DNA from: Pachypanchax playfairii | Lineage: Eukaryota; Chordata; Actinopteri; Cyprinodontiformes; Aplocheilidae | Direction: 5' to 3' | Assembly: GCA_006937955.1 (NCBI GenBank) | Contig: SSNP01000051.1 | Span: forward strand, 1,470,750 to 1,534,749 | DNA length: 64,000 bases | Part shown: positions 39,284 to 51,400 of the stretch, piece by piece | How the letters are laid out: each line of letters opens with the position of its first letter | Numbering within the stretch: position 1 is the stretch's first letter | Notes under the pieces: generated by a model | The model's input: the letters and a program-made list of their open reading frames with translations, nothing else | Database searches by the model: none | Told to the model about the DNA's origin: nothing | Position numbers and translations under genes: made by a program

Positions 39284-40055
39284 TCTAGAACTATCGTTGC
39301 TATGGTTACGCATCATAACAAGTGACAAAAATCTTTTAATCTGCACAAAATCCAAAAATAATTTAAAAATGGAAAAACAATGTTTACAAAAAGAAAACAA
39401 GCAAGAACCGCTCAAAAAGTTAAAAACTACAAGTAAAATAACAGAATTACTCCAAAAAACTGAAACCATGTGCAGCGCTGTTCCTAAATTTTAATCATTC
39501 AGCAAGAGCAGGTTCTGAAACAGCTGATTTATAAATATTTAGCTTGTGCATATGTGTTATTTTTCCATCTACTCCAGTTTCTGTCCGCAATACAAAAACA
39601 TCTATTTTATGTTAAGTAATGACTGTAAATTGGCCTTAGGTGTGTCTGTTGGATATTTTTGTCTCTATATGTCCACCTGTCCAGGGAATTTATCTTTACT
39701 GATTAAAATGATCCATCCTGAGAGTTTATTCCTTTTCCTCAGCAGCAGATCTACAAACATAAGTACGTGAGTCACATTCTTTGAGAGTTTTATATAAAAA
39801 AACAGCTTCTTTTTAAACCGTCACTCAGTTCCAAGTCTTCCTGGTTGAACGCTGAATTTCACTTTAAACATTTACAGAAAAATGAAGCTATCTGAGCAGT
39901 AGAGACAGAACAGGACAAATAAAATAAATGAACAAAAAATATCTAATTACAAGGATGAAGGTGGTTTCGCCCAAAATCACAGTTTAATCTACTTTTATTT
40001 TGCATTTGATGTGACCTGCTCTACACAAGTTATATAAGCAGCATGCCCAAAAAAA
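39284..40055. other. Intergenic, no feature recognised
   Basis: AT-rich single-copy-looking DNA. Short open frames here have no recognisable similarity. Confidence 0.5.
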
Positions 40056-40056
40056 G

Positions 40057-40118
<62 letters not shown>

Positions 40119-40404
40119 TTGTATTTCTGACCTCCTGGGGACCCGTTTCCTGACTTTTACTATCTTTCTGGGGTCCGAGGGTTCTTGTGGGGACCGAAGC
40201 CTGGTCCCCATGGGGGGGACTCCCCTTTTTAGGGTTAGGGGTTAGGTTTATAGGTATGGTGTGAATAGAGTTTTAGTTAGTCTTAGGGTTAGTTATAGAT
40301 CAGTAATGGTTAAGGTTAGGAAAAGGGTTTGGGTTAGGTATAAATCTAGTTACTAAAATCAATGGAAGTCAATGGACGGTCCCCATAAGGATAACAAAAC
40401 ACAC

Positions 40405-40464
<60 letters not shown>

Positions 40465-40749
40465 TTGTATTTCTGACCTCCTGGGGACCCGTTTCCTGAC
40501 TTTTACTATCTTTCTGGGGTCCGAGGGTTCTTGTGGGGACCGAAGCCTGGTCCCCATGGGGGGACTCCCCTTTTTAGGGTTAGGGGTTAGGTTTATAGGT
40601 ATGGTGTGAATAGAGTTTTAGTTAGTCTTAGGGTTAGTTATAGATCAGTAATGGTTAAGGTTAGGAAAAGGGTTTGGGTTAGGTATAAATCTAGTTACTA
40701 AAATCAATGGAAGTCAATGGACGGTCCCCATAAGGATAACAAAACACAC

Positions 40750-40809
<60 letters not shown>

Positions 40810-41093
40810 TTGTATTTCTGACCTCCTGGGGACCCGTTTCCTGACTTTTACTATCTTTCTGGGGTCCGAGGGTTCTTGTGGGGACCGAAGCCTGGTCCCC
40901 ATGGGGGGGACTCCCCTTTTTAGGGTTAGGGGTTAGGTTTATAGGTATGGTGTGAATAGAGTTTTAGTTAGTCTTAGGGTTAGTTATAGATCAGTAATGG
41001 TTAAGGTTAGGAAAAGGGTTTGGGTTAGGTATAAATCTAGTTACTAAAATCAATGGAAGTCAATGGACGGTCCCCATAAGGATAATAAAACAC

Positions 41094-41134
<41 letters not shown>

Positions 41135-41735
41135 TTGTATTTCTGACCTCCTGGGGACCCGTTTCCTGACTTTTACTATCTTTCTGGGGTCCGAGGGTTC
41201 TTGTGGGGACCGAAGCCTGGTCCCCATGGGGGGGACTCCCCTTTTTAGGGTTAGGGGTTAGGTTTATAGGTATGGTGTGAATAGAGTTTTAGTTAGTCTT
41301 AGGGTTAGTTATAGATCAGTAATGGTTAAGGTTAGGAAAAGGGTTTGGGTTAGGTATAAATCTAGTTACTAAAATCAATGGAAGTCAATGGACGGTCCCC
41401 ATAAGGATAACAAAACACACTTGTGTGTGTGTGTGTGTGTGTGTGGGTTTGTATTTCTGACCTCCTGGGGACCCGTTTCCTGACTTTTACTATCTTTCTG
41501 GGGTCCGAGGGTTCTTGTGGGGACCGAAGCCTGGTCCCCATGGGGGGGACTCCCCTTTTTAGGGTTAGGGGTTAGGTTTATAGGTATGGTGTGAATAGAG
41601 TTTTAGTTAGTCTTAGGGTTAGTTATAGATCAGTAATGGTTAAGGTTAGGAAAAGGGTTTGGGTTAGGTATAAATCTAGTTACTAAAATCAATGGAAGTC
41701 AATGGACGGTCCCCATAAGGATAACAAAACACACT

Positions 41736-41766
<31 letters not shown>

Positions 41767-42071
41767 TTGTATTTCTGACCTCCTGGGGACCCGTTTCCTG
41801 ACTTTTACTATCTTTCTGGGGTCCGAGGGTTCTTGTGGGGACCGAAGCCTGGTCCCCATGGGGGGGACTCCCCTTTTTAGGGTTAGGGGTTAGGTTTATA
41901 GGTATGGTGTGAATAGAGTTTTAGTTAGTCTTAGGGTTAGTTATAGATCAGTAATGGTTAAGGTTAGGAAAAGGGTTTGGGTTAGGTATAAATCTAGTTA
42001 CTAAAATCAATGGAAGTCAATGGACGGTCCCCATAAGGATAACAAAACACACTTGTGTGTGTGTGTGTGTG

Positions 42072-42107
<36 letters not shown>

Positions 42108-42110
42108 GTC
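40056..42110. repeat. Six-copy tandem repeat, ~290-bp unit plus (TG)n
   Basis: Near-identical units begin GGGTTTGTATTTCTGACC at 40115, 40461, 40806, 41131, 41445 and 41763 (periods about 346, 345, 325, 314 and 318). Almost all length difference is in the (TG)n tract between units. Each unit holds CTGGTCCCCATGGGGGG and several TTAGGG-like words (TTTTAGGGTTAGGGGTTAGG). The last unit passes into an interrupted TG tract at 42054-42107. THTHTH/CVCVCV-type frames on both strands are artefacts. Confidence 0.95.
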
Positions 42111-42892
42111 GGGCGTGGGGGGTGTTTTGGTCATATCTTACTGGTTTGAGTGACAGCAAACCCCCCGTTAAGACCCTGCTGGGCAAAGCGATAGAAGCTG
42201 AACAGACTTATCTCCCCCTCCCATAACTCACACCCTCACACACACTCACACACACTCACACACTCATCACCAACATGTAGCTGAGCCAGAAAGGATTCTG
42301 ATGAGCAAGATTCAGAATTGTGTCTTGAACATTGAACATCCCAAAGAGAAAAACCAAAAACTTGTTTACAGAAGGGACATTGATAATTATTTTAGAGGAA
42401 AGGAAAACTGCACACACAATAATTAAGTTAAAAAAAAATAAAAAAGATGACAGTAAAAAAAAACATCAACTGCAAAATAATCTTCATAAAAAAGACGTCC
42501 AGTTAAAGTAAATTTAAGAAAGTTAAAACTTATATAAAACATCCAAAGCGGACTTTTTATCGCTTTTTGAGCAAAAATCTATCAGGTTTGTTTGGCTAAA
42601 TATAGCCATTATCAGCTACTACAGCATGAGTGTGCAGTTTGTGAACCTACAACCGAACACACCACAGAGTGACAGATGAAGCCTCAGACGCAGCAGCTGT
42701 AAGAAAATCATTGAGAAAAAGAGACTTTGTGAGCGTGACCTCATCTCACCCCGTCTCCTCTCAGGACTCAGTTATCAAATACACTCAGTGGCCTCACAGC
42801 CCACAAGAAGGAAGTACAAAAAAAAGAGGAAGGGGTGAAGACATGGAGTGACTGATGAAGTGAAGACAGCAGCTGGAAGCATCTCAGAGAGG
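42111..42892 (+). other. susd1: susd1 upstream region
   Basis: Contains an imperfect CACA-rich stretch (42230-42265), an A-rich stretch (42425-42490) and no CpG-rich promoter. No TATA box was identified with confidence. Short ATG frames at 42843 and 42854 end at once, so the ATG at 42893 is the first useful start. Confidence 0.4.
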
Positions 42893-45424
42893 ATGGATGA
42901 AAGAAACAGAAGAATGATGATGTTTTTTCTTCTTTTTGGTGTTTTAGGTGAGAATACCCCCCCCACTCTACTGATTAGGTGTGTATTTAAATTTTTTGTG
43001 TGTCACTAGTTATTAGGACAAACCTTCTGATTGTGTCTTCCAGCTTTGTCTTCTAAAGGACAAACTCTCCTGGACGTGTGTTCAACCTGCCATGCTAACG
43101 CCACGTGTGAGGACAAATCAGACGGCTCTGGCAAAGTCTGTAACTGCAAGTACGGCTTTGTTGGAAATGGGAGGACTTTCTGTCAAGGTAGAAAAATTGA
43201 GTTTTTCTATCATTTATTTAACTTGTGATGTGAAATTAGTTTATTATTTAAATCTCTACTGAACCAAAATGTATTTAAAACATTCAAACACAAGTTACCA
43301 AAGTGCTCAACAACATGATGAATTTGAATCAGAATCTTCTTCCACTTTTACAAACCTGCCTCAATTTTTTATTCTACCTTTTAATTTTCCAATATGCGCC
43401 CTCTCGCTTCAAAAAAACGATTCAATGACTTAAAGTTGTTTTAATGCCATGTTATGGTTGAAAAAAGTGATAAATTGTGTTCATGCAACATGTATTTATT
43501 GGGAAAATGTGAGACAAAACTACATCAAGTTTACTTAAAAAAATAATTGAAACCAACAAACACCTATTTTATGTGTTATTTGACTGAAATCAAGTTTGGT
43601 TGTGAGCCGTGTGCAGACCTCTACCCTCCTCTCACCGTGATTGGATGGAAATTCGAGAAACTTGATTTGTTGGTCAAAATCAGCCACTCATTGTTTCTTC
43701 TTTTCAACCCAAATATGGTAAAAAAATGTTTTGTAACTTGTGCGTGTTTTCAAACCTGTAACTTGTAACTTGTGTTTTTTAAATGTGTGCAAGTGGCAGA
43801 AATGAGTTACACATACAGAAATAAATCACAAGTACAAAACAAAAGTTACATAGTCTGACCAATCAGACCGTCCTGCATTATGTTCAAATGCAGGACGGTC
43901 TGACACCGGAGCCGCACCCGATCATTTCCGCGTCAAATTTTAGGACGGACCAACTACATATCACCTTTGTTGTGCGTCATCCTGAAAACACGGAACTAGT
44001 GTTTTCCACCCAGAGCACAACATTCAACATGGCGGACTCGGCTGTGGATGAAGTGTTTACTGCTGTGTTTGCACAGTGTTTGCTTGGGGCGGTCAAATAC
44101 GTGAACCAAGTGTGCACTGACACCTCGTATTCACAAGTTTTTGACACAAAAGCAACAACTGCCATTAATATTCGTCTTTTCTCCTCCATTAACCATGGCT
44201 CTGTAGCTACCATTACGGCTATGTAGCTACCATTACGGCTCTGTAGCTACCATTACGGCTATGTAGCTACCATTACGGCTCTGTAGCTACCATTACGGCT
44301 ATGTAGCTACCATTACGGCTCTGTAGCTACCATTACGGCTCTGTAGCTACCATTACGGCTCTGTAGCTACCATTACGGCTCCGCTTGCTAAACCTTTTGT
44401 TTTTGTTCCACCTTGTGTGTATCTGCTTTAGCATCACATATGTTGCGTCACTTCCGGGTTTCTATGATTGGTTCTCTCTCAACTGGCTAAGCCCGCCTTC
44501 TAAATTGAGAGACAGCGGTTCAGCTCCGGGGCTGCACGTCTTTGTAAAGTATTCTGTTAAAGACTTGAGGGCCTGGTTGATCAGGTAACAGAGTTACATG
44601 TACAAAACTTTAGTTATAAGAATAAAGCGTAAGTTATGTATACAAAACCAAACGTTACATACACAAACTTAAAGACCCAATTCTAGCTCCAAACATGTCT
44701 GTGTTTAGTTGGGAAATTGTTACACACATTTGAGTCTCTATATATTTCGTCATGAGATGAAATTTTCCACCTGATCAGCACATAACCGCATGTAAAGTTA
44801 GTGACAAGTTTTGCAAAAAGGTACAGAATATTTAAATAGAAAATCCCCAAACAAGGACCAACTGGTGGAGCAGACTCCATTAAAAAATTGATTTCCGAAA
44901 AATCTTTTACACAAAGACACAGTCTTGTTTTAGTAGGATCTCATGAGTTTATATGTTTTCATGTTTTTTCATCTAGATAAAGACGAGTGTCAGATAGGAG
45001 CCAGTAAGATCTGTGGGCAGCACACCACATGCCACAACACCTTTGGTAGCTATTATTGCACCTGCTTGTCTGGCTACAGTCCTTCTAACAACATGGCTAT
45101 ATTCATCCCAAATGATGGAACCCACTGCCAAGGTGAGTCCAGGTAGCTATTTAATACAAAAATACAATGAGCACAGTGTGCAGATGTCATCAACATGAAA
45201 GTAGGGTGTTGATATTTGTGCAAGGGTCCTTACAAAGTCAGAAATTCCTGTTGTTGTTGTTGGTTTTACAGATATTGATGAATGCATGATCGAAGGACTG
45301 TGTGGAGAAGGAGGTCGTTGTAGGAATACTGAGGGCAGCTTTGACTGCAGCTGTCAGGTTGGATACCAAGTCCACAACGGAACAGAACCGTTTCACCCAC
45401 AGAAGGACAGCACATCATGCAGAG
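42893..45424 (+). CDS. susd1: susd1 exons 1-4: signal peptide and three EGF-like modules
   Basis: Exon 1 encodes MDERNRRMMMFFLLFGVL, a basic start and hydrophobic core typical of a signal peptide. Exon 2 gives an EGF-like module (CSTCHANATCE to GFVGNGRTFC). Exons 3 and 4 begin DKDEC and DIDEC, the calcium-binding EGF signature, with TFGSYYCTC and TEGSFDCSC carrying the expected aromatic/Cys pattern. All joins are phase 1, so modules can be added or lost without a frameshift. Confidence 0.9.
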
Positions 45425-48400
45425 GTACAAATAAAAACATTTGAACATAGATGTTACAGTTTGTGGTTTTATGTACTTTGTGAAATCAGGGTGTCCCTTC
45501 AGTTTTTATTCAGTTCTGTTCATTTATAGATAAATATCTCAAAACAAAAATCATCTGAAAGCACTAAACATCACATCAAAGTTCACATCAATATGTTCAG
45601 ATTCAAAGACAATTACATGCAAGCAGTTCAGTTCAATTGTAATAAAATTAGTTTCAGTGAATTATAAAATACTCATTTGTAAAAAGGTTTCAGTCTAAGG
45701 AAACAACATGTTGTGTTGAATCTTAATTTCAACACTTCCTGAGCTGCAAGGAATGACGAAACCTCCAACCAGGTTCAGGATTCAATTCAATACAGTCTCT
45801 TGTTCATCTCGGATTCAACCAACAACTGCAGAGTCATCAGAGTATTTCTGCAGGACTCTGACCTGGACTGAAAGTCTGAGGTGTACAGAGTGAAGAGGGT
45901 GAGAGTACAGGACCCTGTGGTGCTCCTGAGCTACTGATCACCTGGTCAGACATACAACTCTTCAGTTTCACAAACTGTGGTCTGTTTGTGAGGTAGTCCT
46001 TAATCCAGGTGATTGTGGAGGCATCTACCTGTGTCTTCTGGAGTTTTTTTTAGATGAGAGGTCTTTTGCATTGACCCACTGGGGTGTGAGCTGACAGGAA
46101 AGAGACAAACACAGATGGATTTGGGCCAGTTGTCATGTCTATGAAAAGAGAAACAAAGTTAATGGCAGCAATAATAAATAAAAACATGGAGAGTAAAGGC
46201 ACCAAAGTGAAGAAATGCGGTCAGTATGTCCTCCGGCAGTCTAAGGCTATAGCAGCATAACTAAAGGGATGGATCAGGATGACCTAAGCTAACACTGACT
46301 ATAGGATTGTACAAAAAGAAGTTTTGAGCCTAGACTTAAAAGTAGATTAACCAATTGAGTTTTGACCACCGCTGTACCACTGAAAGATAAAAGTGATGTA
46401 CCGATACACTGTGTGTGCACCAGAGAGCTCCGCCTGCACCAGACAGTACCGCATGCACACGAGACACAACCCAACAATAACGACACAGAAGAAAGTATCT
46501 GTGTGAACGACATTCTATCTGGTGTGCACAAAAAAGTCTCTAGCACACACAATAAAGTATTTTTCACCCATATCCCTTTAAAGTCTCTGTAAATACTTGA
46601 GATGCTGGAGGATTTATGGAAATTAGAGCACAATGAAGATTACAGTGACAGTGAAGTAGAATAGAATCAGATGATGTGGATCATGAATGGCAGTGTAAAC
46701 AATCAGCTGATTATAGGAAGTGTGTCCCTACAGACTCGGGGGATGTTGGCAGTGATGACTGAGAGAGCTGGAATAAACATTTTGTACCAGTTATTAGCAA
46801 GTATTTGCCCAGGAGCTCGGGCAGAAGGTTTATAATAGACTCAATGAATGAAGGCTCAAAGGATTGAAAGAGGAAGCTGGTTCCACAGGAGAGGAGCCCG
46901 ATAACAGAAAGCTCTGCCTCCCATTTTTCAAATGTTTGGAGTTTATTACATAAAGTGTATGAGTGCCAATTTAATGTCATTAACACCCTTCAATGGGATC
47001 CTGGCAGAGTATCATCTTGCTGTTATAAATGTAAAAGAAATCCTCTAAATGTAAGGTAAAGGTCGAGCTAACATGTTCTATTCTTCTGTTACATTTAGAA
47101 ATTGATTGTGGCCCACCTGCTGCAGCGGAGGACACTGTCCTACTATCTGTCACAGGAACCAAATATGGCGGTGTGGCCATGTTTGCCTGTGATGAAGGCT
47201 TCGTATGGAGGAGGGGAGACAATAACTCCGTATGTGGAGCTGACGCATTATGGAAAGGAGCTACTCTGGTCTGTGAAGGTAACAAAACTTTTAATAATTA
47301 CAGCTAAGCTAAAAAATCTGTATAAAGAAGTATGTTGCACAGAAAGATGTCAGCTGAGGGTGACTAATGTGATGTAAAATCATATTTGGTTTCAGTAAAT
47401 TTTATGATGAAATAAATACAAGTATATTTTATGCAGGTTTCATTATTTTACACACCAGATGAAACCACAGTAGAACTCAAACAACTTGTATCCCAGTGTG
47501 AGTCAATCATCAGTTACTGTATTGTGTCATACTAGAGCTGTGGAAATATTATTTCCTTCCCCTGTGAAACAACTTAAATTAAAACGGAAATGTAGTGAAA
47601 TTGTTTGAAAAAGTTGCATCCATTGAAAACTGTTACAAAAATAAACTATTTTCAGACAAACTTAAATCACTGTCAATTAAACAGCTAGATTTTCTAAACA
47701 AAGATGCATCATATCCATATTAGCTGAAGTCCTTCCAACATTCCAAATAATATGTTTTAAACTCCAAAAATCTGGTGTCTTTCTACATCTACAGAATGAT
47801 TTCAGAAAGTTTAAGAAAGTTTGTGGAAAAAAGACCAAACACTGAAATCGCTGTTGGATACATGTGTTTATTAGACTTATTACAGTAATTAAATATAACC
47901 ACAAGGTTTCAAGAGAATCTGTTATAATTTATCTGGGAATTTGACCATTTACCAACTCTTGGGAGAAACTCTGCTGAGTTTGTTGGAGACATGCTCATCT
48001 CACGTGGACAGAAAGACAACTGACTCTGATGTTTTACCTTGTATAATAAAACACGTTTTTAAAAGTTTGTTAAAGATAATAATAACATTAAGATAGCACA
48101 GCATGAAACTTGAAGACTGAAATAAAACAACTGGCCTATTCATGTCTGATTCTTGTCCAAGTCTACACCCGTCCACATACACAAATGAGACCATTTCCTG
48201 ATTAGGAAATAAAAATACACCTTAGATATTTTACCAGGGTTTGACTGTTGATCTATTTGCTGCTGTAAGTATTTTTTTCCCGTGTGTATCTTTAGTCACT
48301 TCTGTCAGGAACAGAGAGGTAAGTTACTCAACATGAGCTGATTCTGACTTCAACAATACAATATAGCAGTATCTGAAAGTGTGATGTCATAGTGTAAATG

Positions 48401-51400
48401 TTCCTCAGTGGAAGAAGCCTGGTCTAGTTTTTACACAAGGTAACATGTGACTGAATGTACCGCTGTCTCTGTTAAAACTATATGGAGCACCATCAAGAAC
48501 TGAACGACTGCAAACTGAAACCTTCTATTTAACATGAAGTATTAAATCTTCTTCTAAAGCCATAAAAACTTGTATCCTAAAATAAACAACTTACTTCAAA
48601 CTACTTATCAAACAATTTATAATTTTAATGTATTTTTTTTTAATTAAACTAATATTTTGGTATAAATTCTCCAGCACATCTGTAGACTATTTTGGACCAT
48701 AAGATTTGATGAATTTTACCATTTTAATGGAAACATCTAAAATTGCATATGTGCACAATCTTAATTCATGCAGCGATAATAAGGGCTCTTAATTAAAACC
48801 ATCCAAATGCAGATTAAAATGCACTTTGGGTATTAATAAAATTTACAGGCCACTTAGGCTGGTGATGAAAGCAGCAAGTCATACCAGTTGTATCGATTAT
48901 ATCTACACAAGAACACTCAGAAAAAGCAGAACATTCACAGACTTCAAATGGATGTGCGAGGAAGTAAAGTCCACCGACTCTGATGCAAGATTATATTGTT
49001 TCACTTTAATAAAAACCATCTAGTAGAAATTCTGATTGGCTGGTAAGTTTAGAAATCTACCAGTTAATTTAGAGCCCTGGTGATAATGTGTGTCTGTGGT
49101 ACATGTTTTTTCCCTGTAGAGATTTTGTGTGGAAATCCTCCTTTAATTGAATCCACCGAGCAGGTGTGGAATAATAACTCAGCTCCTGGCAGTGTTGTAC
49201 AATATCTCTGTAAAAAGGGCTTTTACAGTAAAGGAGGACAGAACATATCCATCTGTAATAAAAATGGTCTCTGGACACCTGCAACTTTGTCATGTCAAGG
49301 TATTCCACAGCATAAATAATTCAAATAATTCACTTTGATTTCATCTGAGAAACAAACTGCTGCATAAGAAATGAGTAATAATATATCTGTTGATGTAATA
49401 CTGTGTAACTCAGATGTGGAAACCTTCTTGTCTTAGAGATTTTATGTGGAACACCCCCCAATGTGAAGCACACTGTGCAGGTGTGGAACGGCAGCTCCAC
49501 CCCTGGAAGCACAGTGACTTATAACTGTAAAACAGGATTTTATCATTATATGGGTGGCGACGTGTCGGTGTGCACGATTAATGGTTCCTGGATAGAGCCT
49601 GACATTCTGTGTAAAGGTAACATGTCTATCTAATGTTTCTTCTTCTATTGTCCACAAACTATTTTCCCATTCTGTTAAATAATGACATCTCCATGTGTAT
49701 AGAAGTTGATTGTGGAGAGCCATTACACATCCCTCATTCAGTCATGCTATGGGATGAAAAGTCTACTGTGGGCTCTCAGGTTGCTTATCAGTGTGATCGT
49801 GGATATGTCAGTGTTGGAGGAGGAAACGTATCGGTTTGTTCTGCAAGTGGACAATGGGATCAAATCTCTCTATCCTGTCAAGGTGAAAATAATATTCATC
49901 TGTTATTTTGAGTTTTGGAGTATTTTTGTCCCGTGGAAGTCGCAGGTTCTTGTGTTTGACATTAACTCGCTGTATTTTGTTGTAGAAATCAAATGTCTGG
50001 AACCTCTTTTCAAACAACATGCTAAAATGTTTTGGGATGGCAGGTCACACATTGGTAGTGTGGTGTATTACCAGTGTGAGGAAGGATATTACACCAGAAG
50101 CTTGAAAAACTCCTCAGTTTGTGGAGAAAATGGACTGTGGGAGGATACTGATCTGTTGTGTGAAGGTGCACAATTTTTTATGACCCCCATTTTTTTTTTC
50201 ATTATGGACTCAGCTGAAGGGAGTTAAATGATTTATTTTAGATTTTTCACAGATGTTTTGGCCTCATTAAAGAGGAACTCACCCCCTTTAAATGATCTTC
50301 CTGCCTCCTATCTGCTGTTTAAAAAATGCTGAAAGAGGCGTTACTTAGGACCCTGGGGAAGAGGCGGTCTTAAGCTGTGATTGACGTGTTTAGATTAGCT
50401 CCAGTGTGACTCTGCCGTGTTGCAGAGAGGTAACCCGAGCATGATGAGAATATAACGTCTATAAATCACATCTACACAATCAGAACCACTGCAGGGAAGT
50501 CTCTGCCCTGATTTAATTATTCCTTTAATTATATTAGTTATTCTCTTTGTCGTAGTTTTCAGCCAGTTGCTCTAAATCCCTGTGTGTCATTCTTTGGTAA
50601 GAAGCTGGAGACAACAGGTGGGCGGGGGCAAGTGTGTCTGAGAAATGGGGTGTTTCTCAATGTCAAGACGCCTCGCCTACTGAGGTAGTGCCTTGGTAGA
50701 GGAGGCGCTATGAGGACACTGGAACAGACTTAACTCACATGACCATGGCTGCCCGCTTATGTGCTGTGTTTACGTCCCACCCATCATAGTATCATACTTG
50801 CATTCCTTCAGCCGTGGAACTGGAAATGTTAATAAAAATAATATAAAAATAAATGTGTAAGCGAGTTAGTACCGGATAGCCACCGAAGCTGCAACTACAA
50901 GGCAACTAACCAACCGTATAACTGCTTTGGATATAAAAAAACATTTTAGATATAAGCCCAATTGTTACAATTTTTTAACTTACATTTAAACTGAAAATTT
51001 GCCTTAGAAGTAGCTGCTGCTGGCTCCTGATCTACCATTGCAATGTATTCTGGGACCGAGGGAAGGCATCAAGGCACGTCCCATGTATCCTTGGTAAGTT
51101 AGCTAAACGGCACATAAACTGAGGACAGATGCCTCGGTAGTACATGATCATTGGAACTTGCCTTGGTGGTTCCTGATGACGTATCTCCTAGGCAACCGTG
51201 GCGGGACCAAGGCATCAAGGGGAGGTTCTTTGACATTGAGAAACACCCATGGTTTTATACCCCAGGGGGCGTGTCTTAGAGAAAATGCCCGTGACGTAGA
51301 CATGACCGCTGAAGTAGGCATGTACCACTTTCAGCCAATCACAAATTTCAAATGCAGTAGCCACGTTTCAACCCTAAGAGGGCAGCACTAAGACATTTTT

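Noticed and set aside
40235..40345. Interstitial telomere repeat
   Set aside because: TTAGGG-like words occur but are irregular and belong to the 290-bp tandem unit; there is no uninterrupted (TTAGGG)n.
40063..42226. Open frames of Cys-Val (plus strand) or Thr-His (minus strand) repeats with a shared tail
   Set aside because: They are translations of (TG)n and the tandem 290-bp unit, repeated in every copy.
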